Below are positions 7,610 through 14,679 of a DNA stretch of 32,854 nucleotides, in pieces. The DNA lies in the NCBI GenBank assembly GCA_018715495.1, contig DVLO01000025.1, forward strand, positions 1 to 32,854, in the 5' to 3' direction. The stretch comes from Candidatus Limihabitans stercoravium. Lineage in GTDB: Bacteria > Bacillota > Clostridia > Christensenellales > CAG-314. The first letter of the stretch is position 1, and every line of letters starts with the position of its first letter. The translations under genes were made by a program, and so were the position numbers. The notes beneath the pieces are model-generated. The model was not told the DNA's origin. It did not search any database and was given only the letters and a program-made list of their open reading frames with translations.

Positions 7610-8241
7610 TGGAATTTTTACTGTTGTTTTGGGAATACTTCAAGATAGGATTGTTCACAATAGGCGGTGGGTACGCAATGCTACCCATGGTTAAGCAAAT
7701 CGTGTTGGAACATGGCTGGATAGAAAACACTCAACTCATCAGCTTTATAGGTATTTCGGAATCCACTCCAGGACCGTTTGCCATCAACCTTGCTACATTT
7801 GTCGGAATGGAAGTGGGCAGGGCTCAGGCTGAAGGAACAATGGGTATCATCCTTGGCTTTGTCGGATCGGCAATTGCAACGTTTGCAGTGGTGTTGCCTT
7901 CCCTTGTAATCATCATGATTGTAATGAGATTGTTTGCCAAGTTCAACAACAATTTCTACGTGCAAAATGCTCTTGTGGGAATACGGCCCGTGGTTGTAGG
8001 ATTGATTCTGTCAGCCGTGTTAACCATAGGTTTTGCCGTGTTTTTCCCCAAACTGGATTTCGGAAATCTGTCTGCGGATGGATTCAGTCAGTTCAATTGG
8101 GTGTCGCTGCTGATGTTTGTTGCAATGTTTGTGGTATCACGAATCAAGTTTAAAGGCAAAAAAATGCATCCCATTGTACTTATAGTATCATCTGCGGTGC
8201 TTGGAATTGTGGTGTTTGGCGCCTTTGGTGTGGTTGAGTAG
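7609..8241 (+). CDS. Chromate transporter (CHR family), second half-protein
   Basis: 210 residues, the partner of the preceding gene. It has the same N-terminal FKIGLFTIGGGYAMLPM motif and ESTPGPFAINLATFVG, and about five or six membrane helices. An ideal AAAGGAGG ribosome site lies within the end of the upstream gene. No U-tailed terminator follows; only a weak hairpin (8252-8275) without a T-run is seen. Confidence 0.88.
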   Translation: MEFLLLFWEYFKIGLFTIGGGYAMLPMVKQIVLEHGWIENTQLISFIGISESTPGPFAINLATFVGMEVGRAQAEGTMGIILGFVGSAIATFAVVLPSLVIIMIVMRLFAKFNNNFYVQNALVGIRPVVVGLILSAVLTIGFAVFFPKLDFGNLSADGFSQFNWVSLLMFVAMFVVSRIKFKGKKMHPIVLIVSSAVLGIVVFGAFGVVE

Positions 8242-8505
8242 CGAAAAAATTGTATCAATGGTTCGCATGTGATACCTTTGAGAGCCTAAACATTTAACGT
8301 TGTTTTAAGGTTGAAATGGTAAAATCTAAAAAAATAAAGGTAGAATATAGTGCTTCATTGGCTACAATGAGTATTGAAATACCCGAATTTATCTTTATAA
8401 AATAATTTAGGGTTGGTAATTTTGCACTTGCGTGTGCTCAACCTTGAATGAAAGGCAAATTTTAACATATTGATGTTCAATTTTGTATTATTTGTGTAAA
8501 AAAGT
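8242..8505. other. Intergenic region before the XRE gene
   Basis: AT-rich and without a convincing gene. A weak imperfect hairpin (8252-8275) follows the CHR genes. Several short frames are broken by stops within a dozen codons. Confidence 0.5.
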
Positions 8506-8534
8506 TTGCTTTTTATTTAATGTTGTGTTAATAT
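8506..8534 (+). promoter_or_regulatory. Promoter of the XRE gene
   Basis: TTGCTT (8506-8511), a 17-base spacer and TAATAT (8529-8534). It leaves a leader of about 70 bases before the start codon. Confidence 0.6.
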
Positions 8535-8611
8535 TGTGTAAACAACGGGGGTTGTTTACTTATAAACTTTGCCAAGTGGCATTTTCAATTACTAACAGAG
8601 GAGCGACAACA

Positions 8612-8803
8612 ATGGAATTCAGAGAAAAAATCAAGTTTGTAAGAAACAAATTGTATCTCAGTCAAGAGATGCTTGCTAAGGAACTGGGTGTTGCATTCGC
8701 AACAGTCAATCGTTGGGAAACAGGCAGATGTAAGCCCAACTACCAGACTCAACGCAAATTTGCTGAGTACTGCAAGGCTAACGGCATTTCTTTTGAAGAC
8801 TGA
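8612..8803 (+). CDS. Small XRE-family DNA-binding protein
   Basis: 63 residues, essentially one helix-turn-helix of the Cro/C1 (XRE) type: LSQEMLAKELGVAFATVNRWE with the following G-x-x-x-P. No effector domain is present, so it should bind DNA as a dimer and act as a simple repressor or antitoxin-like regulator; its target is unknown. The frame opens much further upstream, but ATG 8612 has an AGAGGAG ribosome site and starts right at the domain. No toxin-like gene adjoins it: upstream is a long intergenic stretch and downstream a convergent terminator. Confidence 0.85.
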   Translation: MEFREKIKFVRNKLYLSQEMLAKELGVAFATVNRWETGRCKPNYQTQRKFAEYCKANGISFED

Positions 8804-8838
8804 TTGTTCGGTTAGCAACTGAATGCTATATTTCGCTG

Positions 8839-8880
8839 AAAAACTCGCTTGATTTTGTAGAGTGGGTTTTTTTGCTTTTT
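8839..8880 (+). terminator. Terminator of the XRE gene
   Basis: A 10-bp stem containing G-U pairs (8840-8849 with 8861-8870) runs into a stretch of seven T residues (8867-8873) and a later T-rich run. Confidence 0.65.
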
Positions 8881-8961
8881 TTCGACCTCATTACGTTTTG
8901 TGCCACAAAGCACGATTCGTTGTTTTCCGTTGGAAAGAAGCGGTGTAATTAATTGTAAATT

Positions 8962-9007
8962 AAAAGCGGGGTTTCTGTACTTCAACAGAAACCCCGCAGT
9001 TTTTTTG
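8962..9007. terminator. Bidirectional terminator between XRE and the small membrane protein gene
   Basis: A perfect 13-bp stem (8966-8978 with 8985-8997) and six-base loop, with TAAAA to the left and a run of seven T starting at 9000 to the right. It can end the minus-strand gene that stops at 9009 and back up the XRE terminator. Confidence 0.8.
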
Positions 9008-9008
9008 T

Positions 9009-9389
9009 CTATTTGCCCATTGTAGCAAAAGTAATCACAAAGGACAGAACACATGCCACAAATGCAATGCACACGAATACCAGCGCAACCCATCTGATGG
9101 ACAATTTGTTCAGACGGAATTGGTAGGTCATCTGTGCAAGAGCACCTGTCAGCGGCATAAGATTCAATATGGCAACAATGACTGCAACAACGGACAGGAG
9201 CGCTTTGGCGTTACCTGTTGCGACGCTGAGCAAGATGGTCGCAACGGACATCAATACGGAAAAGATGCTGAGCCCTATGCTCATCTTCCCGAAGCGTTTA
9301 CTTCTGGCAGCAAGTTCCGGGTCGTTTTTAATTTTCAGGAACCTGATCCACCCGAACAGGTATTCGGAAAACAATCTGGAAAGTCTCAT
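9009..9389 (-). CDS. Small membrane protein of unknown function
   Basis: 126 residues, not recognised. A positively charged N-terminal part (about 1-35) is followed by three hydrophobic segments near 37-58, 62-84 and 100-123. An excellent ribosome site (AAAGGAGG) lies at the right distance and a near-consensus promoter precedes it, so it is a real gene. It is monocistronic. Nothing in the sequence points to an enzymatic role. Confidence 0.75.
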   Translation of the reverse strand: MRLSRLFSEYLFGWIRFLKIKNDPELAARSKRFGKMSIGLSIFSVLMSVATILLSVATGNAKALLSVVAVIVAILNLMPLTGALAQMTYQFRLNKLSIRWVALVFVCIAFVACVLSFVITFATMGK

Positions 9390-9418
9390 AATCTTCCCTC
9401 CTTTATTTTGGTGGGTCT

Positions 9419-9447
9419 ATGTTAACAGATATGTGGGTGAATGTCAA
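9419..9447 (-). promoter_or_regulatory. Promoter of the 126-residue membrane protein gene
   Basis: On the minus strand, TTGACA (9447-9442), a 17-base spacer and TAACAT (9424-9419). Confidence 0.75.
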
Positions 9448-9530
9448 TAGTCTTTGAGCGGTTTTGTCGTATTTATTGCGTGTAAAGTTGCACGAAATGT
9501 CCGCTATTTGCTTTAATGTTGTATTCGAAT

Positions 9531-9698
9531 GGGTACTGCCGTACGGGCGCTTGGTATGCTTTGTCTATACACCAATAGTAAAACGGATGCCCATTACTGA
9601 CTGCGATGTGGTGGTGGAATCACCCATGAGTTGCAGTTAAATTCAATTTAAAGAAAAAAAGCAACAACCGAAGTTGTTGCCTTGTGGTGCATACGATT
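9531..9698 (-). repeat. Tandem repeat unit A, ending in a tRNA-Arg tail-like sequence
   Basis: 168 bp, about 95 percent identical by eye to the adjoining unit B. Read on the minus strand it starts with a degraded copy of the last bases of tRNA-Arg (9681-9700, two changes from the intact gene), then the GCAACAAC/GTTGTTGC terminator with a UUCG loop (9661-9680) and a U7 tract, then about 120 bp of unassigned sequence. No stable frame is shared with unit B. Confidence 0.85.
9654..9680 (-). terminator. tRNA-type terminator, copy 1
   Basis: Stem 9661-9668 with 9673-9680, UUCG tetraloop on the minus strand, then a U-tract (9654-9660). It is the most distal of three copies. Confidence 0.8.
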
Positions 9699-9869
9699 GG
9701 GTACTGCCGTACGGGCACTTGGTATGCTTTGTCTATACACCAATAGTAAAACCGGCTACCCATTACCGACTGCGATGTGGTGGTTGGAATCACCCATGAG
9801 TTGCAGTTAAATTCAATTTAAAGAAAAAAAAGCAACAACCGAAGTTGTTGCCTTGTGGCGCATCCGATT
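9699..9869 (-). repeat. Tandem repeat unit B, ending in a tRNA-Arg tail copy
   Basis: 171 bp directly joined to unit A. It differs by a few substitutions and by single-base insertions, including one that shifts the short ATG-GGT-GAT frame of unit A. Its tRNA tail and terminator block (9818-9876) is identical over 59 bp to 9978-10036 at the intact tRNA-Arg. Confidence 0.85.
9824..9851 (-). terminator. tRNA-type terminator, copy 2
   Basis: Stem 9832-9839 with 9844-9851, UUCG tetraloop, U8 tract (9824-9831). Identical to copy 3. Confidence 0.8.
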
Positions 9870-9875
9870 GGATTC

Positions 9876-9949
9876 GCAAGGAGCGAAGCGACGGAATAGC
9901 GAGCACAGAAAAGAAGTGCAGTTGTAATTCAAGGACGAATGCGAGCGTC
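9876..9949. other. 74-bp segment that splits a partial tRNA-Arg T-arm
   Basis: Read on the minus strand, GTCGTTGGT (9958-9950), the T-stem start, is followed by this segment and then by GAATCCAATCGG and the rest of the tRNA tail. The segment replaces only the TTC of the T-loop. Next to it, 9961-9977 plus preceding bases hold an inverted T-arm copy, giving a local palindrome at 9950-9970. Composition is more GC-rich than the surroundings. Confidence 0.55.
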
Positions 9950-9983
9950 ACCAACGACTTGTCGTTGGTTTGAATCCTTAAAG

Positions 9984-10011
9984 AAAAAAAAGCAACAACC
10001 GAAGTTGTTGC
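9984..10011 (-). terminator. Terminator of tRNA-Arg (copy 3, adjacent to the gene)
   Basis: Stem 9992-9999 with 10004-10011, UUCG tetraloop on the minus strand, U8 tract (9984-9991). It starts four bases after the CCA end of the tRNA. Confidence 0.88.
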
Positions 10012-10015
10012 CTTG

Positions 10016-10092
10016 TGGCGCATCCGATTGGATTCGAACCAACGACACCAGGCGTCGGAGGCCTGTGCTCTATCCAACTGAGCTACGGGTGC
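10016..10092 (-). tRNA. tRNA-Arg (anticodon CCG), CCA encoded
   Basis: 77 bases on the minus strand form a full cloverleaf. The acceptor is GCACCCG with CGGATGC, the D-arm GCTC/GAGC, and the anticodon stem CAGGC/GCCTG with loop CTCCGAC, so the anticodon is CCG (reads CGG, Arg). The T-arm is GTTGG-TTCGAAT-CCAAT, the discriminator G, then an encoded CCA. One acceptor pair is not Watson-Crick (C4 opposite A69). The promoter is just upstream and a UUCG terminator downstream, and the 3' part is duplicated further downstream. Confidence 0.93.
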
Positions 10093-10104
10093 ATGTCTGC
10101 AATC

Positions 10105-10134
10105 ATTATAGCAAACATTTACCCTTTTGCGCAA
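10105..10134 (-). promoter_or_regulatory. Promoter of tRNA-Arg
   Basis: On the minus strand, TTGCGC (10134-10129), an 18-base spacer and a perfect TATAAT (10110-10105), 12 bases before the tRNA 5' end. Confidence 0.7.
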
Positions 10135-10156
10135 CCAATTGAGCGATTTATTGCAA

Positions 10157-10435
10157 TTATTTGTAGTTCAATGCTTCTTCCATCTTCTTGCCTGGCTTGA
10201 AGTACACAACATTCTTGGAAGGGATAGTCATCTTCTTGCCGCTGGAAGGATTGGTACCTTGTTTTTCCTTGCGTTCCTTTACCTTGAAAGAGCCAAAGCC
10301 TACAAGAGTGACGTCGTCGTCATTCTTCAATGCGTAGGTGATTGCATCAAGAATTGCGTTGAGATGTTTCTGAGTTTCTTCTGTTGTTGCACCGGTAATC
10401 TGACGTGCGTAGTTTACAAGTTGATTTTTGTTCAT
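10157..10435 (-). CDS. HU-family histone-like DNA-binding protein
   Basis: 92 residues, a standard-length HU/HBsu nucleoid protein that binds and bends DNA as a homodimer. It has the conserved [19 protein letters not shown] arm and the [15 protein letters not shown] end. The frame is open upstream to 10549, but ATG 10435 has an AAAGGAGC ribosome site and starts at the typical MNKNQLV. No clear terminator separates it from tRNA-Arg on the same strand, so read-through into the tRNA is possible. It is divergent from the rubrerythrin gene. Confidence 0.95.
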   Translation of the reverse strand: MNKNQLVNYARQITGATTEETQKHLNAILDAITYALKNDDDVTLVGFGSFKVKERKEKQGTNPSSGKKMTIPSKNVVYFKPGKKMEEALNYK

Positions 10436-10521
10436 GGTTAGCTCCTTTAGAGTTTTTTTTGACACTTTTATTATGTATTTGTTGCGTTGTGGATATACTT
10501 TAACAGCAAACAAAAATTTGT

Positions 10522-10534
10522 GTGACAAAGTCAC
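10522..10534. promoter_or_regulatory. Palindrome between HU and rubrerythrin, possible operator
   Basis: A perfect inverted repeat, GTGAC-AAA-GTCAC, lies nine bases upstream of the rubrerythrin -35 element and upstream of HU. It does not match the known PerR or Fur boxes of Bacillus. Confidence 0.35.
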
Positions 10535-10542
10535 TTTACCCA

Positions 10543-10570
10543 TTGACAATTAAAATGTTTGTGTTAAAAT
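10543..10570 (+). promoter_or_regulatory. Promoter of the rubrerythrin gene
   Basis: TTGACA (10543-10548), a 16-base spacer and TAAAAT (10565-10570), followed by the ribosome site AAAAGGAGG. Confidence 0.7.
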
Positions 10571-10599
10571 TAGGGTATAGTAAAAGGAGGTTTACACCC

Positions 10600-11133
10600 A
10601 TGCAACTTAAAGGAAGCAAGACAGAACAAAATCTCATTGCAGCATTTGCTGGTGAAAGTCAGGCAAGAAATAAGTACGATTACTTCGCATCCAAGGCTAA
10701 GAAAGAAGGTTACGAACAAATTGCCGCTATTTTCCAGGAAACAGCATTGAATGAAAAGGAACACGCTAAAATGTGGTTCAAGTTGTTCCATGGTATTGAC
10801 GGAACAATGGAAAACCTGTTGGATGCCGCTGCTGGCGAAAACTACGAATGGACAGACATGTACAAGAACTTTGCAGATGTCGCTGATGAGGAAGGATTCC
10901 ACGACATTGCCGCTAAGTTCCGTACAGTAGGCAAGGTAGAACAACATCACGAAGAACGTTACCGTAAACTTGCCGAAAACATTAAAAACGGCACTGTTTT
11001 CCAAAAGGGCGAAGAAACAGTTTGGGTTTGCCGTAACTGCGGACACATTCACGTTGGTAAGAACGCTCCTCAGGAATGTCCCGTTTGCAACCATCCTCAG
11101 GCTTACTTCGAAGTCAGAAAAGAAAACTACTGA
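10600..11133 (+). CDS. rbr: Rubrerythrin
   Basis: 177 residues, a non-haem iron peroxidase that reduces hydrogen peroxide in anaerobes. The N-terminal ferritin-like di-iron domain has Glu19 in [10 protein letters not shown], the NEKEHAKMW ligand segment and EQHHEERY. The C-terminal rubredoxin domain has two CxxC knuckles (CRNC and CPVC) in the last 35 residues. The frame runs upstream to 10522, but ATG 10600 has a strong AAAAGGAGG site and begins at the family's usual N-terminus. It is monocistronic, divergent from HU, with a strong terminator. It indicates an anaerobe exposed to oxidative stress. Confidence 0.95.
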   Translation: MQLKGSKTEQNLIAAFAGESQARNKYDYFASKAKKEGYEQIAAIFQETALNEKEHAKMWFKLFHGIDGTMENLLDAAAGENYEWTDMYKNFADVADEEGFHDIAAKFRTVGKVEQHHEERYRKLAENIKNGTVFQKGEETVWVCRNCGHIHVGKNAPQECPVCNHPQAYFEVRKENY

Positions 11134-11148
11134 GATTTGTTTTAAGTT

Positions 11149-11177
11149 AAAGACCGGGTTTCATACCCGGTCTTTTC
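11149..11177 (+). terminator. Rubrerythrin terminator
   Basis: A 10-bp stem (11150-11159 with 11165-11174) and five-base loop are followed by TTTTC. Confidence 0.82.
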
Positions 11178-11448
11178 AGCGTCGGAAATTACTTGCCGTG
11201 CTTTTCTGTCCGGGGAATGTTGTTTAAGATAGGTATTTGGTGTGTTGTGCAGTTGAAGTGTGAGAAAATGGAAAGATACAGTGCAAGTGGTGTTGTGTTT
11301 ATTGCGGTAACAGATCAAAACTTTGCTTTCATCAATCGAAATAAACTCCGCCTCTGCAATGCGTTTAAAACTAAAGGGCTGTCGTCCTAAGTGTTACAAG
11401 ATACAGGTAAACAATGCAATGTAGTTGTCAACAATCAGCACAGTACAA
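11178..11448. other. Intergenic region before the CYTH gene, no gene seen
   Basis: About 270 bases without a supported gene. A 65-codon frame at 11193-11390 lacks a ribosome site and has no recognisable protein character. No tRNA-like or terminator-like fold was seen. Confidence 0.5.
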
Positions 11449-11477
11449 TTGACTTTTCGGTATAAAAGTGTTACAGT
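11449..11477 (+). promoter_or_regulatory. Promoter of the CYTH/HAD/ClC operon
   Basis: TTGACT, a 17-base spacer and TACAGT (11472-11477). The expected RNA start (11483-11485) abuts the ATG at 11486, which has no ribosome site: a leaderless layout. Confidence 0.6.
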
Positions 11478-11485
11478 AAAACAGT

Positions 11486-12070
11486 ATGAAAAATATAGAA
11501 CAAGAACTTAAATTACAACTTACTGAGCGTGAATACAACGTTCTTCACGCCCTTGGGGACGGGCTTGATGTCGAACAGGTGAATTACTACTTCTACTACG
11601 ACAACATGCCGTTGAAAACAATGGTTCGTATACGCAAGAAACAAGGTGTTTACACGCTGTGCTACAAGGATTCTCTGTCGCAGCGCAATTCCGTTTCCGT
11701 GTGTCGTGAACTGGAATGTGAAATAACCGAAGGGCTTGCAAAAAGTTTTATGGAAAAGGGTATTTCTCAGCAACAGCTGATGACAATGCTCAACATTTCC
11801 ATGCCCGAACCGTTGAGATGTATAGGAAATCTCACTACCATACGCAAGGTAATCAACATCGGCGGAATGAAGGTGGAGTTGGATCGCAACAGCTACCTGG
11901 GGGTTACCGATTACGAACTGGAGTGTGAGTGTGACAACGTCGAACAACTTGAAACTCTAAAAAACTATCTGCAATTTAATTACGGCATCACATTAAAGCC
12001 TTCATGTGCAAAAAGCAAGCGATTTGCTGAACGCTTGGCGGGCATACCCATGATGCTGGGGGAAAGGTAA
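11486..12070 (+). CDS. CYTH-domain protein (putative triphosphate tunnel hydrolase)
   Basis: 194 residues of the CYTH superfamily (class IV adenylate cyclase / thiamine triphosphatase), whose members hydrolyse triphosphates or tripolyphosphate inside a beta tunnel. The signature ExExK is Glu5-Glu7-Lys9 at the N-terminus, followed by the expected basic residues (MVRIRKKQ, YKDS) and the acidic strand segment LECE. It resembles the small clostridial and bacilli YjbK-like group. Stop and next start overlap as TAATG, so it is translationally coupled to the HAD gene. No ribosome site precedes the ATG. The substrate is not assignable. Confidence 0.85.
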   Translation: MKNIEQELKLQLTEREYNVLHALGDGLDVEQVNYYFYYDNMPLKTMVRIRKKQGVYTLCYKDSLSQRNSVSVCRELECEITEGLAKSFMEKGISQQQLMTMLNISMPEPLRCIGNLTTIRKVINIGGMKVELDRNSYLGVTDYELECECDNVEQLETLKNYLQFNYGITLKPSCAKSKRFAERLAGIPMMLGER

Positions 12071-12726
12071 TGAAATCTTACAAATACATCATTTTTGACT
12101 TTGACGGAACGATAAACAACACGGCACCCGGTATTGTTGCAACCTTTAAGAAGGTGCTTGAAATGTACAATGTAGATTACAGCGGGGTGGATTTCAACAA
12201 GCACATCGGTCCACCGTTGGAATACAGTTTCAAGGAACTTGTAGGCGGTGACAGATGGCAGGAAGCATTGAACACTTATCGCCGTGTATTTGTGGAAACA
12301 GATGCAATCAGCAACAGTTTTCTCTACGACGGAATTGTAGATACGTTGAAGAAGCTCAATGAACACGGTTACATTCTGTCCGTAGCAACCAGTAAGTATG
12401 AACCATTTGCAATTCAGTCGCTGAAGATGTTGGGTATATCACAGTATTTCACCTGTCTTTACGGTCAGACGGAAAAACGTGGATTTAAAGATGAAATACT
12501 TGCGCAGTTGATTTCCGACAACGGTTGGGAGAAGAGTCGCTGCCTTATGATAGGGGATACTTGCTACGATGTCAACGGTGCTAAGGCAAACGGAATTGAC
12601 GTCATGGCTGTGACCTATGGATTCGAATCGGAAGAAAAACTTAAACAAGCAAATCCCGATTACATCACTGACAGTACAAGGGGAATTTGCGATCTGCTTT
12701 TAGGGGATAAAGATGAAGAGAAGTGA
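12070..12726 (+). CDS. HAD-superfamily phosphatase (Gph/PpaX-like)
   Basis: 218 residues of the haloacid dehalogenase family, class with an alpha-helical cap (phosphoglycolate or pyrophosphate phosphatase-like). Motif I is IIFDFDGT (nucleophile Asp10, acid/base Asp12), motif II SVATSKY near residue 100, and motif IV MIGDTCYDVNGAKANG near 158-172, with GDxxxD binding Mg. The cap domain lies in between (about 20-80). It overlaps CYTH by one base and the ClC gene by 14, so all three are one operon. The true substrate (phosphoglycolate, pyrophosphate or another) cannot be told. Confidence 0.88.
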   Translation: MKSYKYIIFDFDGTINNTAPGIVATFKKVLEMYNVDYSGVDFNKHIGPPLEYSFKELVGGDRWQEALNTYRRVFVETDAISNSFLYDGIVDTLKKLNEHGYILSVATSKYEPFAIQSLKMLGISQYFTCLYGQTEKRGFKDEILAQLISDNGWEKSRCLMIGDTCYDVNGAKANGIDVMAVTYGFESEEKLKQANPDYITDSTRGICDLLLGDKDEEK

Positions 12727-14329
12727 TTACAAACATTACGTAAAAAACGTAGCAGTACCAACAGTTGTTTACGGTGCAATCACCGGCGTTTTTGTGGGTA
12801 CGTTGGTGTATTTTTTCAAAATTGTAGCCGATTGGCTGGTGGAAAAATCCACAGATATTTACACCTTTGTTTCAGCTAATCCGGCATTCGTGCCGCTGTT
12901 GCTGTTGGGATTGGTCGTTCTTGCTGTGATTGAATCGCTGCTACAGAAGTGGTCACCCGAAACACGTGGCGGTGGTATTCCACGAAGCGAAGGCGTATTG
13001 CGTGGATTGCTGACATTCCGTTGGCTTCGTACGGGCATTGCTGTAATAGTAAACAGTTTCATCAGTTTCTTCGCAGGATTGCCACTTGGTACCGAAGGTC
13101 CAAGCGTTTTGTTTGGTACGGCAATTGGTGCGGGAACATCAAATCTTCCGCTGTCGCACAACAGTTGGAGAAGATACATAATGACGGGTGGTGCATCGGC
13201 AGGTTTCGCCGTTGCTACAAACGCTCCCTTGACAGGTATTATATTTGCTTTGGAAGAAGCTCACAAGCGTTTTACTCCGATGATCTGGCTCATGGCATTT
13301 TCCTCCGTCGGATTTGCTTCGGCAACATCCTACTTGTGGTCTTTGCTGTTGGGTAAGAGCGTTTCTCCTCTGTTTGGATTTGGTCATGGGGCGGACGCAA
13401 CACTTGTCCCCATGCCCAACATGACAATAGACATGATTTGGGTAGTGCTTCTTTTGGGTATTGCAGTGGGCGTACTGGCATGCTTGTTCAACCTTACAAT
13501 TGCTAAGGCAGGACACTTCTTCGACAACAAACTGTCACCCAAATTCAATCAGACAATGCGCCTGATTGTAGTATTCCTGATTGTAGGTATTGTTGGTCTG
13601 TTCTGTGTTGACGCATTGTATGGCGGTCACGGAATGTTGGTAAATGTTTACGGTGATCACAGCTACACACTGGGAATGCTGGTAGTACTACTTGTACTGA
13701 AATTTTTCTTGATTTCCTTGTGCTCAAGCACCGGCGCAACGGGCGGAATGTTCATTCCAATGCTTGCTGTAGGCGGATTACTTGGCGGCATCATGGGTAA
13801 GTTGTTCATCATGATGGGTATGAGTGCCGATTACTACCCGTTGGTTGTAGTTATGGCTATGTCAACGTTCATGGGAGCAAGCACAAGAGCACCGTTGACA
13901 GCGGTAGTGTTTGTTGCGGAATGTACATGGCAGTTTACCAATCTGTTCTACGTTGCCGTTACGGTGTTCGTAGCAGCGCTTATTTGTGAAGTATTGCGTA
14001 TTGAACCCCTTTACGATGTAGTAATGGAAAGAATGATTGAAAAGCAAAATCACGGAAAAACCAAAAAGATACTGAACATTGACATGGTTGCCCAAGCTGG
14101 AAGTTTTGCAATCGGAAAGAGCGTAAGAGATATCATATGGCCTGCAAATACTAAGGTCAACGACATTGAAGAAGATGACACGCATCAGCATTCAATGGAC
14201 GACGACGGTGAAAAGAAGATATTTATAGGCGACAAGCTCAACATAATCGTTCAGACATTTGACGAACAGGTAACTTTGTCAGAATTACAGGATATCTTGG
14301 GTAAGCAACCGGAACTGAAAACAGAATAA
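12713..14329 (+). CDS. ClC-family chloride channel/antiporter with C-terminal TrkA_C-like domain
   Basis: 538 residues. The membrane part (about 15-430) has the three ClC anion-binding signatures: GGGIPRSEG, GTEGPS (gating Glu) and GGMFIP. A LEEAHKRF segment corresponds to the region holding the internal proton glutamate of CLC-ec1, so proton-coupled antiport is likelier than a simple channel. The C-terminal part (about 465-538) looks like a TrkA_C regulatory domain: GKSVRDIIWPANTKVNDIEE, then GDKLNIIVQTF. The start overlaps the HAD gene, with AGGGG as ribosome site. Confidence 0.9.
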   Translation: MKRSDYKHYVKNVAVPTVVYGAITGVFVGTLVYFFKIVADWLVEKSTDIYTFVSANPAFVPLLLLGLVVLAVIESLLQKWSPETRGGGIPRSEGVLRGLLTFRWLRTGIAVIVNSFISFFAGLPLGTEGPSVLFGTAIGAGTSNLPLSHNSWRRYIMTGGASAGFAVATNAPLTGIIFALEEAHKRFTPMIWLMAFSSVGFASATSYLWSLLLGKSVSPLFGFGHGADATLVPMPNMTIDMIWVVLLLGIAVGVLACLFNLTIAKAGHFFDNKLSPKFNQTMRLIVVFLIVGIVGLFCVDALYGGHGMLVNVYGDHSYTLGMLVVLLVLKFFLISLCSSTGATGGMFIPMLAVGGLLGGIMGKLFIMMGMSADYYPLVVVMAMSTFMGASTRAPLTAVVFVAECTWQFTNLFYVAVTVFVAALICEVLRIEPLYDVVMERMIEKQNHGKTKKILNIDMVAQAGSFAIGKSVRDIIWPANTKVNDIEEDDTHQHSMDDDGEKKIFIGDKLNIIVQTFDEQVTLSELQDILGKQPELKTE

Positions 14330-14338
14330 TGTAAATTT

Positions 14339-14372
14339 AGAGACAACAACAGTTTAGTTGTTGTCTTTTTTA
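14339..14372 (+). terminator. Terminator of the CYTH/HAD/ClC operon
   Basis: A 10-bp stem (14341-14350 with 14357-14366), a six-base loop, then a T-run. Confidence 0.88.
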
Positions 14373-14622
14373 TTAAAAAACAATGGACGTGGTTTAAAAA
14401 TCTGATGTTTTTACATTTGGTTGTAAACAATTTTATGTGATAAAAAAGAGGGCATTTAATTTCTTTGTGCTGACTGTGATTTAATGTTTTAAGTACAATG
14501 GACATTTGTGGTAACAGTATTGTTAAGTACATCAATTACTTTTCACATGGCAGTTGTTTGTTTTAAACAAGTTTTAAAAAGTCAGGCGAACAAAATGACA
14601 AAGAGTCAGACGATGAAATTTT
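14373..14622. other. AT-rich intergenic region between convergent genes, nothing seen
   Basis: About 250 bases between the ClC terminator and the acetyltransferase terminator. No frame with a ribosome site and no convincing fold. Confidence 0.5.
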
Positions 14623-14623
14623 A

Positions 14624-14664
14624 ACAAAAAACACCGCAAATTCCTTTAAACAAAGATGCGGTGT
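14624..14664 (-). terminator. Terminator of the acetyltransferase gene
   Basis: An 8-bp GC-rich stem (14631-14638 with 14657-14664) around an 18-base loop, followed on the minus strand by a U-tract. Confidence 0.65.
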
Positions 14665-14679
14665 AAGTTGTAAGATGTG

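Noticed and set aside
8315-8350. Possible tiny gene upstream of the XRE regulator
   Set aside because: The ATG frame stops after 11 codons and has no ribosome site.
9531-9869. CRISPR array
   Set aside because: Units are 168-171 bp and adjacent, with no short repeat/spacer alternation and no cas genes.
11193-11390. 65-codon frame between rubrerythrin and the CYTH gene
   Set aside because: It starts just after a terminator, has no ribosome site or promoter, and shows no protein-like composition.
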